This document shows, in pieces, positions 1-8,249 of a stretch of 64,000 nucleotides of DNA (positions within the stretch are counted from its first letter, which is position 1; each line of letters starts with the position of its first letter). Source of the DNA: Bradyrhizobium sp. WBOS07 (GTDB lineage: Bacteria > Pseudomonadota > Alphaproteobacteria > Rhizobiales > Xanthobacteraceae). Under the pieces are notes generated by a model that did not search any database, was not told the origin of the DNA, and saw nothing but the letters and a program-made list of their open reading frames with translations. The stretch covers positions 3,472,001-3,536,000 of the forward strand of contig NZ_CP029008.1 of assembly GCF_024585165.1 (NCBI RefSeq), given 5' to 3'. The position numbers and the translations under genes are program-made.

Positions 1-505
1 GCTGCGGGCGGATCTGCTCGACCTTCTGCCAGATGTCGGTGCCCGGCATCGGCCCGAGCGCCACCAGGATCTTGGTGTTCGCAGCTTCCAGGATTTCCGC
101 GATCTGGTGCGGCTCCAGCAGCGGATTGACGGGATTGGCGATGCCGGCGGCCTCCGCACCGAACAGCGTCACGAATGCATCGGGCACCAGCGGCAGCATG
201 AAGCTGATGACGTCGCCCTTTTCCGCGCCGAGCGCGTGAAACATGTTGGCGGCCTGCGTGACGCGTGCGATGAAATCGCGGTACGTGACCATGGCCGGCG
301 TGTCGGCGGGATCGGCATTCTGCAGGAACTGGATCGCCGCGCCGTCGGGGTTGCGCTCGGCACCCAGCTTGATGGCATCATAGGTGCTCTCGGCCGCAAT
401 GCGCTCTGCGTAAGGGACCTGCTCGAAAGCGCGGACGTCCGCGTCCGTCAAAAGTTCCGGATAGTCGTTGCCGATAAGCCGATCGAGCGCATGGATGCCC
501 GCCAT
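1..505 (-). CDS. acyl-CoA synthetase (AMP-forming), N-terminal part, cut by window edge
   Basis: The reverse strand is open from an ATG at 505 to the window edge, about 168 codons. It begins MAGIHALDRLIGNDYPELL and continues into a region typical of the N-terminal lobe of ANL-superfamily acyl-CoA ligases, with phrases such as VTYRDFIARV, GDVISFMLPLVPDAF and GAEAAGIANPVNPLL. These enzymes activate a carboxylic acid with ATP as an acyl-adenylate and transfer it to CoA. The ATP-binding loop and catalytic lysine lie outside the window, so the substrate cannot be judged. A strong GGAGG ribosome-binding site stands 10 bases before the ATG. No signal peptide is visible, which fits a cytoplasmic enzyme. 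Confidence 0.8.
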   Translation of the reverse strand, partial: MAGIHALDRLIGNDYPELLTDADVRAFEQVPYAERIAAESTYDAIKLGAERNPDGAAIQFLQNADPADTPAMVTYRDFIARVTQAANMFHALGAEKGDVISFMLPLVPDAFVTLFGAEAAGIANPVNPLLEPHQIAEILEAANTKILVALGPMPGTDIWQKVEQIRPQ

Positions 506-754
506 GGAATTCCGTCCTCCCTCAGATGCATGTCCCCCGCCCGCTGTCTTTTGACATTTTGTTCGGCGAGGCCTCGACAGATGGCCGGTCGAGCGGGCGC
601 AGAATGATGGATGATTTGCCGTTCGTCCATGGCCAACCCGCAGCAGCGGCCAGGCTCGATCGACACCGGAATTGAACCTTCACGCCCAATTCCGGGACCA
701 AGAACTGGCGTCGGATTCGCCGGCCAGCGTCCTGCCGCAAGACTTGAGGTGATC

Positions 755-1834
755 ATGCCCAGGCATCGGAGCAACTTCATCGCCGCCATGAGCGTAGCGC
801 TCGCCATGGCAGCGGCGGTCGCCATGCCGCGCGCGGCGTCGGCCGACGCCCAGCTCGACAAGATGCGAGTCAAGGTCGCGGCTTTCATTGCCGACAAGAT
901 GGAGAAGCTGGGCGGATCGCGCATCGTCTATCGGGTGGACGCCGACGGCTTGCGCGAGGCAGCTGTCGCGGACCTGCGCGACGACGTCTACAAGATCCTG
1001 CGCGAGGCCCGGATCGCCTTCTCCGGCCTCGCGATCCGCGACGGCGGCGTCGAGGTGAATATCTCCGACGCGAAGGGCCGCGAGCAGCTCACACGCAAGC
1101 TCGCCTCGGCAGCGGAGGGGTTGCCAACGCACGCGCTCAGCGTCAGCGGCAGTGGCGACGGACCGGTCAGGCTGGCGCCGACCGAGGCCGCATCCGCCGC
1201 ACGGCTGCACGAGCTGGTCGACGATTCCATCGCCATGATCGAGCAGCGCCTCAAGGACGCCGGCGTCACGCTCGCCAGCGTCCAGCCCGAGGGCGCAGAT
1301 CGCATCCGTATCTTCCTGCCTGGTACGACCGAGCCCGAGCGCATCACCGCGATCTTCGCCAGGAAGGTCAAGGTCAGCTTCCGCCAGGTCGACCTCTCGA
1401 TGCCTGCCGAGCAGGCACAGCGGGGCGCGCCGCCGGACGGCACGGAAGTTCTGCTGGGCTTCAAGGACAACCAACCCTACCTCGTCGCCAAGCGCAGCGC
1501 GCTCGACGGGGACGACATCAGCTCTGCCGGTCCGGGATTTGCAATCGGCACGAACGAGCCCATCGCCTCGTTCCGTTTCAACGGCCGCGGCACGCGGCGC
1601 TTCGCCCACATCACCAGCGAGAACGTCGGCAAGCCCTTCGCCATCGTGCTCGACGACAAGGTGATCTCCGCCCCCGTGATCCGCGAGCCGATCACCGGCG
1701 GCTCGGGCCAGATCTCCGGAAACCTGACACTGGAAGAAGCCAACAGCGTCGCCATGATGCTGCGGGCCGCTTCGCTGCCGGGGCGCCTTGGCCTCGTCGA
1801 GCAGCAGGTCGTGCAGCCCGCCACGAAGCCGTAG
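755..1834 (+). CDS. exported SecD-like (P1 head domain) protein without membrane helices
   Basis: The 359-residue protein has a cleavable-looking signal peptide (residues 1-30, hydrophobic core around 9-24, ending A-A-S-A). The rest resembles the large periplasmic domain of SecD. Residues about 235-350 contain GFAIGTNEPIASFRFNGRG, a segment reading FAIVLDDKVISAPVI, then GGSGQISGNLTLEEA and a LRAASLPG end, which are hallmarks of the SecD/F P1 head just before the first transport helices. The six membrane helices of SecD are absent, so it cannot be the translocase subunit itself. The ATG at 755 is chosen because a GAGGTGATC ribosome-binding site precedes it and the signal peptide begins there; an in-frame ATG at 611 has neither. 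Function is unknown; a periplasmic binding or chaperone role is only a guess. Confidence 0.75.
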   Translation: MPRHRSNFIAAMSVALAMAAAVAMPRAASADAQLDKMRVKVAAFIADKMEKLGGSRIVYRVDADGLREAAVADLRDDVYKILREARIAFSGLAIRDGGVEVNISDAKGREQLTRKLASAAEGLPTHALSVSGSGDGPVRLAPTEAASAARLHELVDDSIAMIEQRLKDAGVTLASVQPEGADRIRIFLPGTTEPERITAIFARKVKVSFRQVDLSMPAEQAQRGAPPDGTEVLLGFKDNQPYLVAKRSALDGDDISSAGPGFAIGTNEPIASFRFNGRGTRRFAHITSENVGKPFAIVLDDKVISAPVIREPITGGSGQISGNLTLEEANSVAMMLRAASLPGRLGLVEQQVVQPATKP

Positions 1835-2083
1835 GCCGAAGCTCGTCCGGCGCCCCCGCCTGGGGTGCATTTACCCTCCGCGACGCCGCCTCCCGGTCCG
1901 AATCACGGCCGCCGCGGCCTGACGGGCAACCGACGGGCGATTGCCGAAAGGCCCGATCGGGCTAGAATTTGCCTCTTGCGACATGGCGGCCGAAGGCTTC
2001 ATTTCAGCCGGCCGTCATCCGATTTCGGCTATAGGTGTCGAGCACACCGACCAGGACTGAAGGCCTTACGCGGGGTTAGTACC

Positions 2084-2890
2084 ATGCCGTCCGGCAGCGC
2101 AGACATTTCCTCGATCCTCGACCGCATTCTCGACGCGGCCACGGACAATCTCAGGATCGCGAAGATCCTGGTTCAGATGGGCCTTGATCCCAACGACGTC
2201 ACCTACGACGCGATCTTCAACCGGCTGCTGGAGATCTTCGTCAGCAACATCACGCTGGCCAATATGTTCGCCGTGGTCGGGGCGGTCTTCTTTGTCGCCA
2301 CGCTCTTGATGCGGACGATGGTGCCGCTGCGCGTCGCCAACATGGTCGGCTGCGCGTTCTTTGCCATCTTCGGCGCGCTCTCCGCCAACGTCGCAACGTT
2401 CCTGCTCTACCTTCTGATGCTTCCGATCAACGCCCTGCGCCTCCGGCAGATGCTCAAGCTGGTCAAGAAGGCGCGCCATGCCGCCGAAGGCGACATGTCG
2501 ATCGAATGGCTGAAGCCGTTCATGACCGAGCGCCGGTATCGCCGCGGCGACACGCTGTTCAAGTTGGGCGATCCCGCGAAAGAAATGCTCCTCACAGTCA
2601 CCGGCAAGTTCCTGGTCAAGGAGATCAACGTCGAGATTGGGCCCGGAGCGCTGATGGGTGAGCTCGGCTTCCTCACACCCGACAACCGGCGCACCGGAAC
2701 GATTCAATGCATCGAAGACGGCCAGGTGCTGACGATCACCTATGACCGGCTGCTCGAGATCTACTTCCAGGATCCGCAGTTCGGCTATTACTTCCTGGTG
2801 CTGACCAGCCAGCGCCTCCTGCAGAACATCGACCGCCTGCAGAAGCAGCTCGCCACGGAACGGGCAGCCACGACGAACAGGATCGCGTGA
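2084..2890 (+). CDS. inner-membrane protein with cyclic nucleotide-binding domain
   Basis: The 268-residue protein has an N-terminal cytosolic stretch and hydrophobic segments at about residues 57-78 and 84-118, which would form two or three membrane helices. A cyclic nucleotide-binding fold follows at about 145-245. In that fold the phosphate-binding cassette is recognisable (GALMGELGFLTPDNRRTGTI), with the Glu and Arg that contact the ribose and phosphate in cNMP-binding proteins. No pore motif, kinase or helix-turn-helix is present, so it is neither a channel nor a CRP-type regulator. The layout of membrane helices followed by a cNMP domain recalls Popeye-like proteins. The start at 2084 puts the cytosolic helix first; upstream in-frame sequence is of low complexity. 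Confidence 0.75.
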   Translation: MPSGSADISSILDRILDAATDNLRIAKILVQMGLDPNDVTYDAIFNRLLEIFVSNITLANMFAVVGAVFFVATLLMRTMVPLRVANMVGCAFFAIFGALSANVATFLLYLLMLPINALRLRQMLKLVKKARHAAEGDMSIEWLKPFMTERRYRRGDTLFKLGDPAKEMLLTVTGKFLVKEINVEIGPGALMGELGFLTPDNRRTGTIQCIEDGQVLTITYDRLLEIYFQDPQFGYYFLVLTSQRLLQNIDRLQKQLATERAATTNRIA

Positions 2891-3034
2891 ACGTTGGGGG
2901 CCCGCGCCGGGCCGCGTCATGTCCACCCCGGAATTCTGCGGATGCCGCCGGCCTCCCTCCCATGACGCCGAGCGGCCCCGCCGCAAAACCGCCCCAAAAA
3001 CCGAATGGTAACCATGGCGCCTTAAGGTGACGAC

Positions 3035-3832
3035 GTGACCCATTCTCCGACCATCCTGGTGTTCGATTCCGGCCTTGGCGGGCTCACGGTGCTCCGTGAG
3101 GTCGTGGCCGCGCGCCCGGAGGCGGACTTTGTCTACGTCGCCGACGACGCTTTCTTCCCCTACGGCCACCACGGCGAGGACGAGATCATCGCCCGCGTCG
3201 TGCCGCTGATGGGGGAGCTGATCGGCACGCACGACCCCGATATCGTCGTCATCGCCTGCAACACCGCGTCCACCCTGGTCCTGTCGCACTTGCGCGCCGC
3301 TTATTCCGTGCCGTTCGTCGGCACCGTGCCGGCGATCAAGCCGGCCTGCGCGCGGTCGAGGACCCGCCGCGTCTCGGTGCTCGGCACCAAGGGCACGGTG
3401 AGGCGCGAATACACCAAAGCTTTGATCCGCGATTTCGCGCAAGGCTGCGAGGTGACGCTGGTCGGCTCGCCCGAACTCGCCTCGCTCGCCGAGGCCGCGC
3501 TCGGCGGCGCTTCCGTCAGCGACGGCGACATCCTGGCCGAGCTCGCGCCCTGCTTCGTCGGCGATACCGCGGATGCCGGCGCACGCACCGACACCGTCGT
3601 GCTCGCCTGCACGCATTATCCGCTGCTGCTCGACCGGCTGAAACGGCTGGCGCCCTGGCCGGTGGACTGGATCGATCCCGCGCCGGCGATCGCCCGGCGC
3701 GTCTCCGACTTGCTCGGTCCGCGCAGCGGAGACATCGCACAGGCCGGCGCCGAGATGATCTTCACTTCGAACCGCGTGCACGGCCTTTCGGCCACGCTGA
3801 CGCCGTTCTTCGGCGGACGCGCGCTGGCCTGA
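3035..3832 (+). CDS. murI: glutamate racemase
   Basis: Interconverts L- and D-glutamate for peptidoglycan precursor synthesis in the cytosol. The 265-residue protein matches the family length. It shows the N-terminal [12 protein letters not shown] motif and both catalytic cysteines, Cys75 in [10 protein letters not shown] and Cys192 in [11 protein letters not shown], which act as the two acid/base residues. The start codon is GTG, with AAGGTGA as ribosome-binding site six bases upstream. The gene stands alone between the cNMP-binding membrane protein and an aldolase on the same strand, with a gap of about 60 bases to the latter. Confidence 0.96.
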   Translation: MTHSPTILVFDSGLGGLTVLREVVAARPEADFVYVADDAFFPYGHHGEDEIIARVVPLMGELIGTHDPDIVVIACNTASTLVLSHLRAAYSVPFVGTVPAIKPACARSRTRRVSVLGTKGTVRREYTKALIRDFAQGCEVTLVGSPELASLAEAALGGASVSDGDILAELAPCFVGDTADAGARTDTVVLACTHYPLLLDRLKRLAPWPVDWIDPAPAIARRVSDLLGPRSGDIAQAGAEMIFTSNRVHGLSATLTPFFGGRALA

Positions 3833-3893
3833 CTTTCCGCCTCGGCGCCGCGCTGCTACGTTTTGCCGTCGTCACCCAGCTGCAGGTCTTTCG

Positions 3894-4667
3894 ATGTCGG
3901 TCCCGTCCACGCCACTCAACCGTCTCCGCCAATTGTGGAGTGAGGGCCGCCCTGCCTTCGGTGCGATCGCGACCATCCCGAGCGTGCAGATGGTGCAGAT
4001 CATGGCGCGCTCGCTCGATTGGATCATCGTCGATCTCGAGCACGGCCCGATCGGATTGACCGAAGCGCATGCGATGATCGCCGCCACCACGGGCACGCCG
4101 TGCACGCCCCTGGTGCGGATCGCGGCGAACGAGCCGTGGCTTGCGAAGGCGCCGATGGACATCGGCGCCTTCGGCATCAACTTCCCGATGATCACCAGCC
4201 GCGCGGACGCCGAAAAGGCGGTGCGCAGCGTGCGCTATCCGCCGCGCGGCGATCGGCTCTGGGGCCCGTTCCACGCCCCGTTCCGGTGGGGCCAGTCGAT
4301 GCCGGACTACATGGCCAGCGCCGACGACGAGATGATCTGCATGGTCACCATCGAGCATGTCGATGCCGTCAACCGCATTGACGAGATCATGGCGACGCCC
4401 GGCATCGACGTCGCGGTAATCGGCCCCGGCGATCTCGCCACGTCCATCAACAAGCGCGGCCAGATGGACGACCAGGAGCTGCTGGAGCTGATCGCGCGCG
4501 CCGAGGCCGGCATCCTCAGAAGCGGCGTGCCGATCGGCGGCGTCGCCCGCACCGCAGATCAGGCCAATGCCCTGATCGACCGCGGCTATCGTGCGATCGC
4601 GCTCGGCTTCGACTGGTCGCTGTTCCAGCGCGGCATCATGGCGGCATTCGAGGGAATCAAGCGCTGA
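3894..4667 (+). CDS. HpcH/HpaI-type class II aldolase/citrate-lyase family protein
   Basis: The 257-residue protein matches the length and motifs of pyruvate-dependent class II aldolases such as HpcH, YfaU and GarL. WIIVDLEHGPIG carries the general-base histidine, and MVTIEHVDAVNRIDEI carries the metal-binding Glu. DVAVIGPGDLATSI then provides the metal-binding Asp and the substrate loop. These enzymes cleave 2-keto-3-deoxy sugar acids or 4-hydroxy-2-oxo acids to pyruvate and an aldehyde. No neighbouring sugar-acid genes point to one substrate, so the exact reaction is open. It follows murI by 61 bases. Confidence 0.88.
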   Translation: MSVPSTPLNRLRQLWSEGRPAFGAIATIPSVQMVQIMARSLDWIIVDLEHGPIGLTEAHAMIAATTGTPCTPLVRIAANEPWLAKAPMDIGAFGINFPMITSRADAEKAVRSVRYPPRGDRLWGPFHAPFRWGQSMPDYMASADDEMICMVTIEHVDAVNRIDEIMATPGIDVAVIGPGDLATSINKRGQMDDQELLELIARAEAGILRSGVPIGGVARTADQANALIDRGYRAIALGFDWSLFQRGIMAAFEGIKR

Positions 4668-4938
4668 ATAACCGCAACGAGGTGCCGGAAACCGCGGCGC
4701 TACTGGAATGTGCAATTCAGGAGAAATGGGCTCAAGCAACTTTGCGCTCATGACGCCAAGACCCAAGCAACAAGTCATTGAAAATGATATAGATTTTTGC
4801 CACTAGCAAGCTGGCAGCTGCGCGAGCGCCATGATGCGGCGAACCGGCCGGCCCCAAGCGGGTTGGTTCATGCTAGAGCGAGCGGGCGGGCACCGCTCGC
4901 TGCACATATTTTGAGCTTTGATTTGGAACTGAAAACCA

Positions 4939-5706
4939 ATGCGCGGGACGCCCAAAACCATATCGCTGCGGCGTCGCCTGATCTGCGACCTGATGCATGC
5001 CTCGATGGGCGTGCCCTTCGTTTCACTCTCCCGCTCGCTCAATATCCGTCCCCTGCTGGAGGCCCGCGCACGCGCAACGGCGCCCGCCGGCTGGGCCGCG
5101 ATGTTCGTCAAGGCTTTCGCCCTGGTTGCGCGGGACGAGCCGATCCTGCGCACTGTCTATGTCAAATGGCCTTGGCCGGGCCTCTACGAGCTGCCGAAGA
5201 GCGTGGCGACGGTCGCGATCGCGCGGGTGGACGATGGCGAGGAATGCGTGCTGCCCCAGCGAATTGCCGCTCCCGAGGCCCTTTCACTAGCAGCGATTGA
5301 CGCCGAGATCCGGCTCGGCAAGACGGCCCCGGTCGAGGACGTCCCGATGTTCCGCAAGATCATGCGGGCGACCCGCCTGCCGCTGCCGCTGCGCCGCTTG
5401 TCCTGGGCGATCGGCCTGAATTTCGGCCGGCAGCGCGGCAATTGGTTCGGTAGCTTTGGGGTCAGCTCGGTGGCCGCCTATGGCGGCGGTGAGCTTCATC
5501 CGATCACGCCCGGCCCCTTTGTCGTCAGCTACGGGGTGGTCGAGCCCGATCAGACCATCCATGTCGTGATCCGCTGGGATCACCGGGTCACGGACGCTGC
5601 TCCGATCGCCCGGGTCCTGACCCGGCTGGAACAGGTGCTGAACACTGAAATCGCTGCCGAATTGGGGGCGGCCGGAGCCAAGCCGATTCGGGCGTTAAGA
5701 ACCTGA
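4939..5706 (+). CDS. orphan 2-oxoacid dehydrogenase E2-like acyltransferase domain
   Basis: The 255-residue protein resembles the catalytic domain of dihydrolipoyl acyltransferases (E2) or chloramphenicol acetyltransferase. The fold signature comes near the C-terminus: VIRWDHRVTDAAPIARVL corresponds to the E2 motif DHRxxDGAxxAxFL, with the catalytic His and Asp kept but the usual Gly replaced by Ala. An F-G-S-F-G-V-S-S-V stretch and a PFVVSYGVV strand also fit the family. No lipoyl domain, peripheral subunit-binding domain or E1/E3 gene is nearby, so it is not an ordinary complex subunit. Its acyl acceptor is unknown. It stands alone, 199 bases before the rpsD start. Confidence 0.65.
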   Translation: MRGTPKTISLRRRLICDLMHASMGVPFVSLSRSLNIRPLLEARARATAPAGWAAMFVKAFALVARDEPILRTVYVKWPWPGLYELPKSVATVAIARVDDGEECVLPQRIAAPEALSLAAIDAEIRLGKTAPVEDVPMFRKIMRATRLPLPLRRLSWAIGLNFGRQRGNWFGSFGVSSVAAYGGGELHPITPGPFVVSYGVVEPDQTIHVVIRWDHRVTDAAPIARVLTRLEQVLNTEIAAELGAAGAKPIRALRT

Positions 5707-5723
5707 TTCTGGGTCCATTCGCA

Positions 5724-5752
5724 TTGACAGTGAGCCCCAAACTCCCCTAAAA
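5724..5752 (+). promoter_or_regulatory. possible sigma-70-type promoter upstream of rpsD
   Basis: A perfect TTGACA hexamer (5724-5729) is followed after 17 bases by CTAAAA, a poor -10 match. It lies in the 199-base gap before rpsD and would give a leader of about 150 bases. Only the -35 half is convincing. Confidence 0.3.
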
Positions 5753-5905
5753 GCCGCCTGCTCGCGGGCCGATTTCGGCCCGCGAAGCGTTTCGCGACCC
5801 GTGGTCCACTCCCTTAAGCTTTGGGGATCGGACCTGTCGGTGCCGGGCCTAGGTCCGTCACACAGGAGGGCGCGTTTCCTCAAACCATGACCTGAAGAGG
5901 ACGCG

Positions 5906-6523
5906 ATGACTAAGCGCAGTGAGGCGAAGTACAAGATCGATCGCCGTATGGGCCAGAACATCTGGGGCCGCCCGAAGAGCCCCGTGAACCGTCGTGAATA
6001 CGGCCCCGGCCAGCACGGCCAGCGCCGCAAGGGCAAGCTCTCGGACTTCGGCGTGCAGCTGCGTGCCAAGCAGAAGCTGAAGGGCTACTACGCCAACATC
6101 AGCGAGCGCCAGTTCCACGGCATCTATGTCGAGGCGAGCCGCCTCAAGGGTGACACCGGCGAAAACCTGATCGGCCTCCTGGAGCGTCGTCTCGACGCGG
6201 TGGTGTACCGCGCCAAGTTCGTCTCCACGATCTTCGCCGCACGCCAGTTCATCAACCACGGCCACATCAAGGTGAATGGCCGCAAGGTCAACATCTCGAG
6301 CTACCAGCTCAAGGTCGGCGACGTCGTCGAGGTCAAGGAAGCTTCCAAGCAGCTCGCCCACGTGCTCGAAGCCAGCCAGCTCCCCGAGCGCGACACGCCC
6401 GACTATCTCGAAGTCGACCACGGCAAGATGACTGCCAAGTACATCCGCATCCCCGGCCTCTCCGACGTGCCGTTCCCGGTGCAGATGGAGCCCCATCTGG
6501 TCGTCGAATTCTATTCGCGCTGA
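5906..6523 (+). CDS. rpsD: 30S ribosomal protein S4
   Basis: Primary 16S rRNA-binding protein that nucleates assembly of the 30S body; also a translational repressor in some bacteria. The 205-residue sequence begins [21 protein letters not shown], close to the alphaproteobacterial S4 form. It contains the S4 RNA-binding domain ([21 protein letters not shown] and [16 protein letters not shown]) and ends HLVVEFYSR as usual. The ribosome-binding site GAAGAGGA precedes the ATG. It is monocistronic here: no rpsM, rpsK or rpoA adjoins it, and an intrinsic terminator follows within 25 bases. Confidence 0.97.
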   Translation: MTKRSEAKYKIDRRMGQNIWGRPKSPVNRREYGPGQHGQRRKGKLSDFGVQLRAKQKLKGYYANISERQFHGIYVEASRLKGDTGENLIGLLERRLDAVVYRAKFVSTIFAARQFINHGHIKVNGRKVNISSYQLKVGDVVEVKEASKQLAHVLEASQLPERDTPDYLEVDHGKMTAKYIRIPGLSDVPFPVQMEPHLVVEFYSR

Positions 6524-6544
6524 TATCTTTGCGATCAATTGCTC

Positions 6545-6575
6545 AAAGGCCCCGGTTTCCGGGGCCTTTTCGTTT
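6545..6575 (+). terminator. intrinsic terminator of rpsD
   Basis: AAAGGCCCCGG, a short TTT loop and CCGGGGCCTTTT form a perfect GC-rich hairpin ending in a T-rich run (TTTTCGTTT), 22 bases after the rpsD stop codon. Confidence 0.9.
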
Positions 6576-6636
6576 GAGGCGGCCACTCCCATCTCGGAGT
6601 CAATCCGTGCTATGCTTGCACGTAGCGGAGTTGACC

Positions 6637-6864
6637 ATGACGCGTCTTCTAGAAGAGGCCTTCAGCAAGGTTTCCGGCCTGCCCGAGTCCGAGCAGGATG
6701 AGCTGGCGCGCGCCCTGCTTGAGCTTGCCGGGCTCGATCAGCCTCCGATCCAGTTAACCGCTGCTGAAGACGCAGATCTCGCCGAGGCCGAAGCTGAAAT
6801 TGCTCGGGGGGAACTGGCTAGTGCCGACGAAATCCGTGCGATGTGGGCCAAGCACGGGCTGTGA
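6637..6864 (+). CDS. putative antitoxin of a ParE/RelE-type module
   Basis: A 75-residue acidic protein (MTRLLEEAFSKVSGLPESEQ at the start), mainly helical, with an Asp/Glu-rich middle (AAEDADLAEAEAEIARGE) and the C-terminal SADEIRAMWAKHGL. This pattern is usual for short antitoxins whose C-terminal tail wraps the toxin. I see no clear DNA-binding motif. The stop codon overlaps the start of the ParE-like gene (GTGA), so the two are translationally coupled. The ATG at 6637 is chosen because the upstream in-frame ATG at 6529 lies inside the rpsD terminator region. A CGGAG ribosome-binding site precedes 6637. Confidence 0.7.
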   Translation: MTRLLEEAFSKVSGLPESEQDELARALLELAGLDQPPIQLTAAEDADLAEAEAEIARGELASADEIRAMWAKHGL

Positions 6865-7145
6865 AGGTCCGCTACACAAAGCGGGCACTTGCCCAGATCG
6901 ACGAAGCTCTAACCTACATCGATGCACGCTCCCCCAAGGGAGCAGGCCACGTGCGCGACCGCGTTGTCGCGCTCATTGCGCTGCTCCGGGATCACCCGTA
7001 CGCAGGCCGGCAGACCACTCGTGCATACGTCCGTCGCTTGCCGGTCAACCCTTATCCCTATCTGATCGATTATCGTGTGACCGAGTCAGAAATCGTTATT
7101 ATGCGGTTTCGTCACGCCGCGCGGCGTCCACCCAGAACTCGCTGA
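6861..7145 (+). CDS. ParE/RelE-family toxin
   Basis: The 94-residue basic protein has the layout of the ParE/RelE toxin fold. KVRYTKRALAQIDEALTYI is strand one plus helix, then RVVALIALLRDHPYAGRQT, RRLPVNPYPYLIDYRV and a last strand EIVIMRFRHAARRP. The spacing and the RxxPVxPYPYLIxYRV stretch are typical of ParE-type gyrase poisons rather than RelE mRNA interferases, but the target cannot be told from sequence alone. A GTG start at 6861, overlapping the antitoxin stop codon, is preferred over an in-frame ATG at 6843. It begins the protein exactly at the first strand. Confidence 0.8.
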   Translation: MKVRYTKRALAQIDEALTYIDARSPKGAGHVRDRVVALIALLRDHPYAGRQTTRAYVRRLPVNPYPYLIDYRVTESEIVIMRFRHAARRPPRTR

Positions 7146-7181
7146 CCGCGAGCACATGCATTTCCCTCAGGGAGCAAGTTG

Positions 7182-8249
7182 ATGCTCTACACCCCTCCCC
7201 CTGTTGATCCCAAGGCGCCGCCGGTGCGCATCAATCTGCTCTCCGACACGCAAACCAAGCCGACGCCCGGGATGCGCGAGGCGATGGCGCGCGCGGAGGT
7301 CGGGGACGAGCAGGTCGGCGACGATCCGACCGTGAACGCGCTGTGCGAGCGCGTAGCCGATCTGCTCGGCAAGGAAGCGGCGGTCTACATGCCCTCGGGC
7401 ACCATGTGCAACGTCACCGCGACGCTGGTGCATTGCCGCCCCGGCGACGAGATCCTCGCCCATGAGACCGCGCACATCATCGCTCGCGAAGGCGGGGCCC
7501 ATGCCGCGATCGGCGGTTTCCAGGTCACGCAGTTGAAGGGTCCCGACGGCCAATTCACGCCGGAAACCTTTCGCAAGGCGCTGCATCCGCGCACGCGCTA
7601 CCAGCCGCCGCAGACCGTCGTCAGCGTCGAGCAGACCGCCAATATCGGCGGCGGCACGATCTGGAAGAAGGCCGCGCTCGACGAGATCGTGACGATCGCC
7701 AGGCAGCACGGTCTCGTCACCCACATGGATGGCGCGCGCCTGCTCAACGCCACCGTGGCCAGCGGCATCTCCCCGCGCGACATGACGGCAGGCTGGGATT
7801 CGGCCTGGATCGATTTCTCCAAGGGCCTGGGCGCGCCGATCGGCGGCGTGCTCGCGGGCTCGCGCGCCTTCATCGATGCGGTCTGGCAGTGGAAGCAGCG
7901 TCTCGGCGGCTCGATGCGCCAGGCTGGCATTTGCGCCGCCGCCTGCATCTACGCGCTCGACCATCATGTCGAGCGCCTGGCCGACGACCATGCCAATGCG
8001 CGCGCGCTCGCCCGCGGTCTGTCGCAGATCGCAGGGATCGAGGTCCAGAAGCCCGAGACTAACCTCGTCTTCTTCAAGCCCGACGGCGCCGGCATTGCCG
8101 GCGACAAGATGGTCGGAGCGCTGCGCCAGCGCGGCGTCACGCTTGCGATGATGGACGGACGCATCCGCGCCTGCACGCATCTCGACGTCAATGCGGCCCA
8201 AATCGAGGAGACCATCGGATACGTCCGCGAGATCGTGCGCGGCGCGTAA
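7182..8249 (+). CDS. threonine aldolase / beta-eliminating lyase family, PLP-dependent
   Basis: The 355-residue protein belongs to the low-specificity L-threonine aldolase family, which cleaves threonine or allo-threonine to glycine and acetaldehyde. It shows [17 protein letters not shown] at the N-terminus, [28 protein letters not shown], the [10 protein letters not shown] motif that contacts the pyridine ring, and [13 protein letters not shown] with the PLP-binding Lys214. An ATG at 7182 with AGGGAGCAAG upstream is the likely start. A glycine-cleavage operon lies in the same window but 42 kb away. Other members of this fold act on 3-hydroxyaspartate or phenylserine, so the substrate is not fixed. 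Confidence 0.88.
   Translation: MLYTPPPVDPKAPPVRINLLSDTQTKPTPGMREAMARAEVGDEQVGDDPTVNALCERVADLLGKEAAVYMPSGTMCNVTATLVHCRPGDEILAHETAHIIAREGGAHAAIGGFQVTQLKGPDGQFTPETFRKALHPRTRYQPPQTVVSVEQTANIGGGTIWKKAALDEIVTIARQHGLVTHMDGARLLNATVASGISPRDMTAGWDSAWIDFSKGLGAPIGGVLAGSRAFIDAVWQWKQRLGGSMRQAGICAAACIYALDHHVERLADDHANARALARGLSQIAGIEVQKPETNLVFFKPDGAGIAGDKMVGALRQRGVTLAMMDGRIRACTHLDVNAAQIEETIGYVREIVRGA

Noticed and set aside
611..754. In-frame N-terminal extension of the SecD-like protein
   Set aside because: It lacks a ribosome-binding site and would bury the signal peptide; the ATG at 755 explains both.
2066..3781. Long minus-strand open frame of 571 codons
   Set aside because: It is a shadow of murI and the cNMP-binding gene in a GC-rich genome, with no domain or signal and Arg/His/Asp-rich composition.
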